NCBI GenBank assembly: GCA_017301995.1
Contig: JAFLEH010000005.1
Coordinates: 111,181-175,180, forward strand
Length of the DNA stretch: 64,000 bases
Direction: 5' to 3'
DNA from: Verrucomicrobiota bacterium
GTDB taxonomy: Bacteria > Verrucomicrobiota > Verrucomicrobiia > Verrucomicrobiales > Akkermansiaceae
Shown here: positions 24,410 through 32,905 of the stretch, in pieces
Position numbering within the stretch: the first letter of the stretch is position 1
How the letters are laid out: each line of letters starts with the position of its first letter
Program-made: the position numbers and the translations under genes
Notes under the pieces: model-generated
Database searches by the model: none
What the model was told of the DNA's origin: nothing
What the model saw: the letters and a program-made list of their open reading frames with translations, nothing else

Positions 24410-27400
24410 TCAGAGATTTGCGGGGCTGTCGAGAGTCTGGAGCGCGGCGCGGCGGCCGAACAACCTGAACAGGGCGGGAGTGATGGCGAAGCCGACCAGG
24501 GTGGAAGTGACCAACCCGCCGACGATACAGACCGCCACCGGGTGGAGGATTTCCTTGCCCGGTTCGCCAGCGGCGAGCATGAGCGGCACCAAAGCGATGC
24601 CCGCAGCCAGCGCGGTCATGCTGACTGGAACAAGGCGTTCGAGGGTGCCTCGCTCGATCATGGCGCGGGTGAAACCCTCGCCCTCGTGGCGGATGAGATG
24701 CAGGTAGTGGGAGAGCATCATAATGCCGTTGCGGGCAGCCACGCCACCGACCGCGATAAAGCCGACAAGGGTGGCGATGGAGATATTGCCGATCAGCAAC
24801 CAGGTGAGCACCAAGCTGCCCATCAATGCCAGCGGCAGGTTCACCAGCACTTGTAGCGCGAGCGACATGCTCTTGAAAAAACGCCACAGGAGTATGGTGA
24901 TCACACCCACGACTCCTGCGAAAAGCAGCCCAATCCGCCTGGCTGCCGCCTGCTCAGCTTGGAAGTCTCCTTCGTAGCTGATGAACACACCCGTCGGCAA
25001 CGTGATCTTCTCGGTCACCTGCCGCTGCAGTTTGGCAACCAGTTCACCCGCATCGGAGCGCGTGGGCTTGATCGAAACAATGAATCGCCGCTGGGTGTTC
25101 TCGCGGGAAATGGCGTTGGGACCTTGCGCTTCGCGAATGTCCGCTACCAATCCAAGTGGAATCCGCTGGCCACCCAGCGTTTCAATCGGCAGTTCCTTGA
25201 AGCGCGCCGGGTTCTCGCGCCACGCTTCGGGTAGCCGGATGGCGAGATCGATGGTGCGCTGGCCGTCCCGGAGTTGGGCAATTGTCTCGCCACCCAACAG
25301 ACTGGAGAGGGCATCATTGATAGCTCCCGGGGTCACTCCATGGGCCAGCGCCCGCTCACGATTCACCTCGATACGGAGTTGCGGAATGGGGGCTTGCTGA
25401 TCGAGTTTGGCGTCTTCGAGCCCCGGAATCTGCCGGGCAAGCTCCTGAATCCGGGTCCCAATTTCACGGGCTTTCTCAAGGTCGGGACCAAAGATCTTGA
25501 TGGCAACGGGTGCGGATACCCCGCTGAGCATGTGGCTGATGCGGTGCGATAGTGGTCCCGCTGCCGCGCTGAATGAACCGGGAACCTGCCGGACGCGGGC
25601 GCGGATGTCAGCGAGGATCTCCTCACGGCTGCGACCATTTGAGGATTCTTTGAAATCCACATCGAATTCCGCGTTGGAGATGGGCACAACATGGTCACTA
25701 CGCTCGGCGCGGCCGATTCGTCTTCCAATGTGGTTGACTTCCGGCACCTGCCGCAGTTTGGTTTCGATGGCGGCGGCCAATTGTTCCATCTCACCCATGG
25801 CGGTGCCGGGTGCCGCTCCAGTGGTAATGATGACGGTTTCCTCGTGGAACGCCGGCAGGAAGTCCCTGCCCATCAGCGGATAGAGCGAGCACGCGGCGAT
25901 CAACATGCAGGCTACTCCACCCAGCACGAGCAAGGGATGGTCGAGGCTCAGCCGGAGCAGGGTGTTTTTCAGCAGCCATTTCAACATGCGAACCAAGCGT
26001 CCCTCGGTGTGGTTTTTCGCCGCCGGGTTGGCCGCGTTTGCTTTGGCCGGATCCCGCAGGACCAGGGAACAAAGCACCGGAATAACCGTGAGCGAAACCA
26101 AGAACGATGCGACCATGCTGATGATGGTGGCAATTGCGATGGGTCCGAACAGCCTGCCCTCCACTCCAGCCAGGCCCAACAGCGGAAGGAAAACGAGGAT
26201 AATCAGGACGGTCGCATAGAAAATCGAATTGCGCACCTCACCGGATGCCTCGGCGATGACCTGAAGCTTGGTTTTTGGATTCGGCCGGAGTGCGTTTTCG
26301 CGCAAGCGCCGGTGGACATTCTCGACATCCACGATGGCATCATCCACCACCATGCCGATAGCAACGGCCAACCCTCCGAGGGTCATGCTGTTGACGCTGA
26401 GTCCGAACCATTTGAAAGTGATCAGGGTGATCGCGAAGCTCAGCGGCATGGCCATCAGCGTGACAAAGGTGGTGCGGAAATTCAATAGGAAGAGGAACAG
26501 CACAATGGTGACCATGATCGCTCCGTCACGGATCGCCTCCGACAGGTTGCTGATGCCATGGTCGATGAAATCCCGTTGCCGGAACAGCACGGTGGCCTGG
26601 ACTCCGGATGGCAGGGTCGGATTCAGTTCGGCGATGGCCGCCTCGATTTTTTCGGTTAGGGCGATCGTATCGAATCCGGGAGCCTTGGTGACGCTCATGA
26701 TCACTCCCGGCGTGCCGTCGATGGCGGCATTGCCACGCACCGGTTCAACATCCCAGGCCACGGTGGCGACATCGCCGATGGCCACCGGCCTGTCCTTGGT
26801 GGTTTTGATGACGGTTCGGGCGAGTTCCTCCAGATCGGTGGTCATGGCAAGGTTGCGGACCATGATTTCCTGTGCCCCTGAGCCGATGAAACCGCCGGTG
26901 GTGTTGCTGGCGGCCTGAGAGGCTGCGGTTTTGAGTTCTTCCAAAGTGACGTTGTGCGCCTGCATCCGCCACGGGTCAGGTTGGATCTGGGCCTGCTTGA
27001 CTCCGCCGCCCATATTGAGCACCTCGGCGATGCCGGAAATGGATTGCAGGCGACGGCGGACGGTCCAATCGGCAATCGAGCGAACCTCCATCGGCGGGGT
27101 TTTGCCATCGCTGCTGCGGATGCCGATCAGTAAGATTTCTCCCATCAGTGAAGCGACCGGGGTCAGGTAGGGCTGGGTGCCCGGTGGCAGCGATTCACGG
27201 GCGACTTGCAAGCGCTCCTGCACGAACTGCCGTGCCCGGAAAATATCCGTGCCCCAATCAAACTCGGCGAACACCAGGGAAAGCGCGATGTCGGAGGTGG
27301 AGCGCAGTCGGTTCAGGCCGGCGATGCCCATGAGCGAGCTTTCGATCGGCTGCGTGATTTGCGCCTCGACCTCTTCGGGTGACAGGCCCGGTGCCTCGAT

Positions 27401-27550
27401 TAGGATGGTGACGGTAGGTTTGGTTAGATCGGGCAGCACTTCCACAGGCAAGCCGCTCCCGGTCCGGAAACCGGCGAGCAACAGGAAGATGGCTGCACAG
27501 ACAATGAGCGCGCGATTGGCCAGAGACCAACGGATCAGAGAGTTGAGCAT
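24410..27550 (-). CDS. second heavy-metal RND pump (divergent HME branch)
   Basis: A 1046-aa HME-RND pump with all expected helices. The helix 4 motif is VAIGMVVDDAIVDVENVH, with two adjacent Asp, unlike the CzcA-type (DFG..VDG) and CusA-type pumps in this window. The N-terminus reads LPVEVLPDLTKPTVTILIEA. The substrate cannot be set from these residues. The pump gene starts 4 bp after its adaptor, and the next gene is a secreted metal-associated protein. No intact outer-membrane factor is in the operon. Confidence 0.88.
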   Translation of the reverse strand: MLNSLIRWSLANRALIVCAAIFLLLAGFRTGSGLPVEVLPDLTKPTVTILIEAPGLSPEEVEAQITQPIESSLMGIAGLNRLRSTSDIALSLVFAEFDWGTDIFRARQFVQERLQVARESLPPGTQPYLTPVASLMGEILLIGIRSSDGKTPPMEVRSIADWTVRRRLQSISGIAEVLNMGGGVKQAQIQPDPWRMQAHNVTLEELKTAASQAASNTTGGFIGSGAQEIMVRNLAMTTDLEELARTVIKTTKDRPVAIGDVATVAWDVEPVRGNAAIDGTPGVIMSVTKAPGFDTIALTEKIEAAIAELNPTLPSGVQATVLFRQRDFIDHGISNLSEAIRDGAIMVTIVLFLFLLNFRTTFVTLMAMPLSFAITLITFKWFGLSVNSMTLGGLAVAIGMVVDDAIVDVENVHRRLRENALRPNPKTKLQVIAEASGEVRNSIFYATVLIILVFLPLLGLAGVEGRLFGPIAIATIISMVASFLVSLTVIPVLCSLVLRDPAKANAANPAAKNHTEGRLVRMLKWLLKNTLLRLSLDHPLLVLGGVACMLIAACSLYPLMGRDFLPAFHEETVIITTGAAPGTAMGEMEQLAAAIETKLRQVPEVNHIGRRIGRAERSDHVVPISNAEFDVDFKESSNGRSREEILADIRARVRQVPGSFSAAAGPLSHRISHMLSGVSAPVAIKIFGPDLEKAREIGTRIQELARQIPGLEDAKLDQQAPIPQLRIEVNRERALAHGVTPGAINDALSSLLGGETIAQLRDGQRTIDLAIRLPEAWRENPARFKELPIETLGGQRIPLGLVADIREAQGPNAISRENTQRRFIVSIKPTRSDAGELVAKLQRQVTEKITLPTGVFISYEGDFQAEQAAARRIGLLFAGVVGVITILLWRFFKSMSLALQVLVNLPLALMGSLVLTWLLIGNISIATLVGFIAVGGVAARNGIMMLSHYLHLIRHEGEGFTRAMIERGTLERLVPVSMTALAAGIALVPLMLAAGEPGKEILHPVAVCIVGGLVTSTLVGFAITPALFRLFGRRAALQTLDSPANL

Positions 27551-27554
27551 GGAG

Positions 27555-28688
27555 TCAGGAAGGTTCGGTGGTGGTGGATTCCGGGCGGCGCTTGATGAAG
27601 GACATCACGACGAGCAGCAGGGCCAAAACGGCGGTGGTCGCCATGAAAACGCGTTCGCGCCAGGGAGGAGCGCCGGAAGAATGCCCCTCATCCGAGTGCT
27701 TTTCCGCCTTCTGGGCAGCCTCCTGTGCGGCACTTGGTTCGGAGCCGTCCTCGTTATGCTTGTGCCCGTGCGCAGCCTCCAGGGCCTCCCGGGCGGAAAC
27801 CGCCCCACCACCGGCGAAACCCAGCGGATATGAACCTGTCGTAACGACTTCTTCGCCGGGGAATATCCCATTGAGGATTTCCACGCGGTCGCCGCTGATT
27901 TGGCCCGCACGCACGGGAGTGCGATGGAACAAATTGGGGCTATTGAAATCGGTGACAAAGACATGCCGGTTTGCCGGACCACCTTGTAGAGCTGCGCGTG
28001 GGACGCTCAACACTCCCGCACGACTGCTCAGCACGATATTGAACTCGACCCGCATTCCGGGGCGCAGCCGCAACTCTGGATTGTCCACCCGGAAGACTGC
28101 GTCGATGGTGCCCCCGGTGGGGTCCGCAGTGGTGCCAAAACGCAACATTTCCCCCTTGATCGTCTCGGACCCGAGCGCAGGCACGATGAGATGTGCGTGG
28201 GAACCTGCCTTGAGCTGGCCCGCATGATGCTGCGGCACCCGTGCGATGGCCCACACTTCGCCCAGATCCGAGATGTCCAGCAGTTCCTTGTCGGGTTCCA
28301 CCGGTTCGCCAAGACGAACGTGCGACTGAACGACAAGGCCGCCCATGGGTGCCTTGAGTTGGACTGACGGCGGCGGATAACCGGGCTGACGGCTCTCCAC
28401 GGTAAGGAGCGGCTGGCCTGCGGTGACAGTGTCGCCTTCCTGGACCGTGATCGCAGTAATCCGGCCGGGAATGCGGCTGCTCAAAACCGAATGGCGGTTA
28501 GGAATCTCGACGATCTCGCCCAAAGCGAACGCGGTCTCCTCGAAATCTGACTCGGTAGCCTCCTCGGTTTCGATGCCGAGGGTTTTTATAGCGGCATCGT
28601 CAAGCCGGATGATGGTGGTGGAAGCTGAAGGCTCTTCGGCGCGAACGGCGGCGAGTAGAACGGATAGGATGATGGTTTGAAGTTTCAT
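27555..28688 (-). CDS. RND adaptor with a C-terminal membrane anchor
   Basis: A 377-aa adaptor of the metal-pump family. A short signal sequence is followed by barrel and lipoyl pieces (SSRIPGRITAITVQEGDTV; LKAPMGGLVVQSHVRLGEPV) and no long coiled hairpin. After the body comes a His-rich stretch (AAHGHKHNEDGSE and KHSDEGHSSG). Unusually, a C-terminal membrane helix follows (VFMATTAVLALLLVVMSF). The His linker could bind metal, and the helix would tie both ends to the inner membrane. It pairs with the pump at 24410-27550. Confidence 0.85.
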   Translation of the reverse strand: MKLQTIILSVLLAAVRAEEPSASTTIIRLDDAAIKTLGIETEEATESDFEETAFALGEIVEIPNRHSVLSSRIPGRITAITVQEGDTVTAGQPLLTVESRQPGYPPPSVQLKAPMGGLVVQSHVRLGEPVEPDKELLDISDLGEVWAIARVPQHHAGQLKAGSHAHLIVPALGSETIKGEMLRFGTTADPTGGTIDAVFRVDNPELRLRPGMRVEFNIVLSSRAGVLSVPRAALQGGPANRHVFVTDFNSPNLFHRTPVRAGQISGDRVEILNGIFPGEEVVTTGSYPLGFAGGGAVSAREALEAAHGHKHNEDGSEPSAAQEAAQKAEKHSDEGHSSGAPPWRERVFMATTAVLALLLVVMSFIKRRPESTTTEPS

Positions 28689-28696
28689 GTGAGGAA

Positions 28697-28987
28697 TCAG
28701 GGTTTGCCGATGGCGGCTTGGTGACGGGCGGATGCGAGATGGAATTCCCGGAGTGCGTCGATGCGGGTGTGTTCGATGGGTAATTGGAGTTCCGGATTGG
28801 CAAGCCGTCCGGCTTGCCGAACCCGGCCCAAGGCTGCCTGGATGCTGACACGCGCGGCGGCAAGATCCGGATTCTGTCGGTGGATCCGATTTGCCAGCAG
28901 GTCGAGTGTCAGAACCAGCGAAGATTCGGCCCGAATGCCATGGGCGAGGAGAGAGGTGAAAATGAGAAGATATTTGGAAATCGACAT
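28697..28987 (-). pseudogene. truncated TolC-family outer-membrane factor
   Basis: A 96-aa frame with a signal peptide (ISKYLLIFTSLLAHGIRA). The start of the first OEP repeat follows (LANRIHRQNPDLAAARVSIQ; GRVRQAGRLANPELQL). It then jumps to a segment like the end of the second repeat (ALREFHLASARHQAAIGKP). About 300 residues normally present are missing, so it cannot form a channel. It sits where a complete czcC-type gene would stand, 8 bp before the adaptor gene. The frame is still open, so it may be translated. Confidence 0.7.
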
Positions 28988-29114
28988 AGATAGGGTGGTG
29001 ACTATTTGAGGTGAATGCAATTCGAGAGCACGAATCGCGGGAGGCTGCTCCAAACCGTTGGAGCCAGCATGATGAACCCGTGCCAACTGGGCACGAGGGT
29101 GCGTCAACGGACGC

Positions 29115-29465
29115 TCAAATAATCGGTGGAATGTCCTTTTCCAAATACGGACCCTCCGGGACCTCGTCCTCTTCGTGGCGCAGCCGCAAGTCGGACGAGC
29201 GAAGCAGATTCATCCCGATCAAGTCGAACTCCGCCGCAACGAAGGGGGTGGAATGACCGCAGATGCCGTGATGATTGTGATGGTCTGCCGGGCATTGCCC
29301 GTCATGGTCCGGATCACCCGGGGGACACTCATTGTGCTCCACATGGCATTTTCCAGCAGCATGAACTTTCGCCGCAATTTCACAAGGATCCTGTGCAAAG
29401 CTCCGCGCATACAGCCCTAGGAGTAGGCTGAACACGAGGAACCATTTGACAAGGGCGTGACGCAT
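29115..29465 (-). CDS. small exported Cys/His-rich protein heading the second RND operon
   Basis: A 116-aa protein with an N-terminal signal (VKWFLVFSLLLGLYARSFAQ). A metal-ligand-rich segment follows (GKCHVEHNECPPGDPDHDG and QCPADHHNHHGICGHS). It parallels the Cys/Asp-rich protein at 18286-18681, which heads the first CBA operon, though the sequences are not clearly related. A periplasmic metal buffer or sensor is likely. TTGACA lies upstream on the minus strand near 29503, without a clear -10. Confidence 0.6.
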   Translation of the reverse strand: MRHALVKWFLVFSLLLGLYARSFAQDPCEIAAKVHAAGKCHVEHNECPPGDPDHDGQCPADHHNHHGICGHSTPFVAAEFDLIGMNLLRSSDLRLRHEEDEVPEGPYLEKDIPPII

Positions 29466-29532
29466 TAGTGGCGCGGCTTCTTTCGACCCTAGAACTGCGG
29501 TTGTCAACCAGAAACCTTAAAAAAGTGAAAAT

Positions 29533-29572
29533 GACCTTGATCCGATTCGGCGATGTGGCAGATGTGTGACGG
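29533..29572. repeat. partial third copy of the 175-bp repeat
   Basis: GACCTTGATC, a GGCG..GATGTG core and CAGAT recur in the order seen at the left end of copy 1 (11067 onward), in the same orientation. Only about 40 bp can be aligned, with several differences. Confidence 0.35.
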
Positions 29573-29820
29573 ATGGATGGATTCCTGAGAACCGCCCCGA
29601 TGAACCCGCCGGGATCGGTCTCCGAGTCCGGGCCGGGCGGTGGATCGTCGGGGTGCAACTCCGGCCCAATTCCACGACAGAATGACACCCCGATTTCTGA
29701 CGGATTTCTGACAAATCACCGTTCAACCACGCAAAACCATGCATCAGCAACAGAATCCAGAGACGCACGAAAGCCCGCAGATACGCAGAAAGACGCAGGA
29801 ACGGTCACAAGATGACCAGT
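29573..29820. other. non-coding stretch with short GACGCAG-type repeats
   Basis: I see no gene with support here. Near 29758-29805 are ACGCACG, ACGCAGA and GACGCAG units. This is the same type of short unit as the GACGCAGAATGACGCA inside both 175-bp repeats. Such units are often scattered between genes in bacteria with many mobile elements. Confidence 0.4.
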
Positions 29821-29995
29821 TGGCGGAGCGGGTGGCGGCTCCGTAGTCATTGCGTCATTCTGCGTCTTCATGGGCATTCTTGCTGCTGTGGCTTTTCCGG
29901 GGTGACGCAAGTTATCGCGACTTGCCCCTGCGTTTTGTGTGGAATCCGTGTGGAATCCTCCCTTATCTGTCACATCCCCGCCGCCGATCAAGGTC
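29821..29995. repeat. 175-bp repeat, copy 2 (inverted relative to 11067-11241)
   Basis: The reverse complement matches copy 1 from end to end. Together they form long inverted repeats around the second metal region. The 250 bp to the right (29996-30244) hold nothing I recognise. Confidence 0.85.
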
Positions 29996-30244
29996 GTTTT
30001 TCAGGGGCTGCTCTAAAAGTAGGTCTTGGATTGCCGGGAGGAAGCGTAGTCAGTGTGAAAGAGCGGCGCGCCGAATTTCGGAGGGTCGAGCCGAAAAAGG
30101 GAGCGTTCAAAGTCGAGAAGCTGTTCCGATTTCATTTTTCTTCGTAGGTTGGCACGGCCATCGCTATTGGTTTGGCGCGAGGGTTCATTTCCCTGCCGGC
30201 TTGAGAGTTCCATACCGATCCATAGGCTGCAACTCGCTCACACC

Positions 30245-30625
30245 TCAGTGGTATCCAACGTCGGCTTCGATAAATTTCAGATCCTGAAATGCCGTAAATT
30301 CGTGAAGTTTAGCATCCCACTTATCAAACCTCACAATAATAACCACCGAGCCTGAATGCTCCCTTTGGCTGACTAATTTCACAAAGTTTGCCTTCATCAT
30401 GACTCCACCGCCAATGTCTTTCTTGGCGGGTCCACCGGCCAATGAGAGGCACTGCCTGATTGTAGCGTTTGGATCAATATTGTAGTGTCCAGGAGTGACA
30501 ACCCAGCCTCCCACTGGAATATTGCGACCTTGAACCTCATTCTTTGCACGCTGTTCATTTCTACAAGTCGGAAGAATCGAAGCAGACAGTGACCAGATCA
30601 CACAAAGCGCCATTCGAGAATTCAT
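30245..30625 (-). CDS. exported SLBB-like small protein, possible immunity protein
   Basis: A 126-aa protein. The start at 30625 overlaps the preceding stop by 4 bp (ATGA). It has a short signal sequence ([19 protein letters not shown]), possibly lipoprotein-like. [18 protein letters not shown] and [15 protein letters not shown] have the V-G-x-V-x-x-P-G...LAGG order of SLBB beta-grasp domains in polysaccharide-export proteins. It directly follows an Rhs C-terminal domain, where immunity genes usually lie, and it has the same lower G+C. Immunity function is an inference from position. Confidence 0.5.
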   Translation of the reverse strand: MNSRMALCVIWSLSASILPTCRNEQRAKNEVQGRNIPVGGWVVTPGHYNIDPNATIRQCLSLAGGPAKKDIGGGVMMKANFVKLVSQREHSGSVVIIVRFDKWDAKLHEFTAFQDLKFIEADVGYH

Positions 30626-32817
30626 TTGCATTCGACATCAATGGACTTTCCGCATACCCAACGCGGACTATTTTGGGCTTCCTGAAGTTGGCTATCTGCA
30701 ACCTCACGGGCAATCTTTTGATATTCCTCGGGCGTCGATCCATTTGGGAAACGCAACTTCATTAGAACCCATATTTTCTCATTAACTTTCACTGGATCCG
30801 AAAGGGCAGTGGCGTGACTAGTAACCGTGTCATCTCCGCACTCAACACGTATTGAAATCCGCCTGCAACAACAGGGCTTCTTACGTAACTCCCCACATGC
30901 GGATCCAGCACTTTGACGCACAAAATCAAGAACTTTCATGTCGTCGTCGAAAGATACCACAGTTGTTTCCCATTCTTCGTCGGTCTGCGGTGGCCTGATT
31001 CCTAATTTATTATATTTATCCCGGATCTTCTGACGGATTTCCTCCTCGACTATAGGTGTGTTTGGAAGCTCTTCGAATAGATCCGAGTTTCTTAGGAAGT
31101 CCAGAAGGCCCGGAATAATATTATGTTTCGGAATCAAAGTGTTGTTATACTTTGAAAAGCAAGAAAATACTCCGAATTTGTTGCACTTACCCCCAAATCC
31201 GCTGGCCTTTTGTTTTACAATCCACGCTGCGGCTTGGTCCCCGTGACCCAAGAAAAAATTCCAATAGCATGTTCCGTTGTCACTGGATGAGGCAGTTAGT
31301 CCGATGCCGTCCACGTGAGTAACTGCTAAGCCAAGATTATCGCTTTTGTAAGAGCTTCCATTTCCCACGAATCCGTACAGATTCACCCCGCCCCTTTCCC
31401 CAATCGGATCCCTTGAGATCCACCGTCCGAGGCCGGGGTGGTAGTAGCGATACCCGTAGTAAGCCACATGCGCTCCTGGAGACGACTTATCGTCTTGTTG
31501 CAAGGCGTTGGATGCCAATGGGTTAGGTGGATTCCATGGGGACGGCGGCGGGGGGCGCTTCGGAGGGGCGGGCGGACCTGCTTCCGGGGGATTATCTTCG
31601 CCACCGGGTGGTTCGGGGACCATCCGTGGGGCGGGAATCGGATTGGCAAGCGACGTTGGCATGTCTGATGCGACGGGTAGCACCCCAGCCTCGGGTCCGC
31701 AAGCGAAATCGTCCGGGACTTCGGAATCCAGCGTGGGTTCGGGGTCCTCCGGGGCAGGATCCAGCACCACCGCTTCCCTGAACCCGTGCTCGTGGTCATT
31801 TGGCAAAAGCCCGTGCGGGTGCGTGCGCGCGTGTACGCCCGCTAGCGCGACTATATTGACATGGGTGTAGATCTGGGTCGTTTCGAGCCGCGCGTGACCC
31901 AGCATTTCCTGCACGTAGCGGATGTCCGCGCCGCCCAGATGCATGTCCGTGGCGCACGAATGGCGGAAAAGATGGCACGCGCCGGGTTTGGTGATGCCGA
32001 CCCTTTTCATCTGTCCGGCGACCCAATTCCCGAGATAGGCCGGTGTGATGCGGGTGCCATATCCGCTAAGGAACAGGGCGGTTTCATTCGGCTGGTGGTC
32101 GAAAAGCGGCCTGGCTTCGGCGAGATAGCGGTCGAGCCAGAAGGCGGCTCGGCCGCCCACGGGCAACAAGCGGCTCTTGTCACCCTTGCCATGGCGGATC
32201 AGTAGCGTCCGGGAGTCCGGATCGTAGTCACCGGGGTCGAGTTCGGTCATTTCGGTGCGCCGGATGCCGGTGGCGTAGAACAGTTCGAGAATGGCGCGGT
32301 CGCGCAGTCCCATGGGGTCGGCGGGGTTGGGCAGAGAGAACAAGCGGTCAATTTCTTCCGGGCTGAGGGCTTTGGGCAGGCGGCGCGCTTGTTTGCGGGG
32401 GAGGTCCAGATCGGCGGCGGGATTCGCCGGGATGGTGCCGGTGCGACAGAGCCAGGCGAAAAGGCGGCGGACGCAGCCAAGCCGTCCGAGTTGGGTATTT
32501 ACCCCCAGCGGTTCTTTGGTGCGTGGAGACCGATAGTGGTGGAGGTGGATCTGGAACTCCTCGACTGTGGCGCGGGTGAAGGCTGCCGCCGAGGTCAGCC
32601 CCTGGCCATCTGACCATTCCAGAAACCCTCTCAGCGCCCAGTGGTGGGCTTCGACGGACCCCTTGGAATAAGCGCGGGCGCTCAAATTTTCGAGAAATGC
32701 CGCAACTCCGGCGGCGAGGCTCTCGGGGCGTGGCGGGGTGGAGACGGCGGGCGGCAGCCCGCCCTTCCGGCGACCGCGCATGCCCGTGATGTTGATGATT
32801 CCTGGTTTGCCTGGCAT
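30622..32817 (-). CDS. tyrosine recombinase fused to an Rhs core and variable C-terminal domain
   Basis: A single 731-aa frame. Residues about 30-340 form a tyrosine recombinase of the mobile-element XerC/D type. Catalytic positions are visible in ATGIRRTEM (Arg), GKGDKSR (Lys), [10 protein letters not shown] (His..Arg), [10 protein letters not shown] (His) and IYTHV (Tyr). A Pro-rich linker follows to about residue 450. Then comes an Rhs core, [13 protein letters not shown] and [10 protein letters not shown], nearly identical in DNA to 43870-43950. The last 240 residues are low in G+C, Cys-rich and unknown (toxin-like position). I start at ATG 32817; an upstream start would overlap the next gene. 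It may be a chimera from recombination rather than a working fusion. Confidence 0.75.
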   Translation of the reverse strand: MPGKPGIINITGMRGRRKGGLPPAVSTPPRPESLAAGVAAFLENLSARAYSKGSVEAHHWALRGFLEWSDGQGLTSAAAFTRATVEEFQIHLHHYRSPRTKEPLGVNTQLGRLGCVRRLFAWLCRTGTIPANPAADLDLPRKQARRLPKALSPEEIDRLFSLPNPADPMGLRDRAILELFYATGIRRTEMTELDPGDYDPDSRTLLIRHGKGDKSRLLPVGGRAAFWLDRYLAEARPLFDHQPNETALFLSGYGTRITPAYLGNWVAGQMKRVGITKPGACHLFRHSCATDMHLGGADIRYVQEMLGHARLETTQIYTHVNIVALAGVHARTHPHGLLPNDHEHGFREAVVLDPAPEDPEPTLDSEVPDDFACGPEAGVLPVASDMPTSLANPIPAPRMVPEPPGGEDNPPEAGPPAPPKRPPPPSPWNPPNPLASNALQQDDKSSPGAHVAYYGYRYYHPGLGRWISRDPIGERGGVNLYGFVGNGSSYKSDNLGLAVTHVDGIGLTASSSDNGTCYWNFFLGHGDQAAAWIVKQKASGFGGKCNKFGVFSCFSKYNNTLIPKHNIIPGLLDFLRNSDLFEELPNTPIVEEEIRQKIRDKYNKLGIRPPQTDEEWETTVVSFDDDMKVLDFVRQSAGSACGELRKKPCCCRRISIRVECGDDTVTSHATALSDPVKVNEKIWVLMKLRFPNGSTPEEYQKIAREVADSQLQEAQNSPRWVCGKSIDVECK

Positions 32818-32905
32818 GGTGGGACAATATTCTCGGATTCCAGAAGTGTCACGGAAATGATCGAGATCAGCCGGTTGCGGACAACTCGGGGAATCAGCCA
32901 TCATC

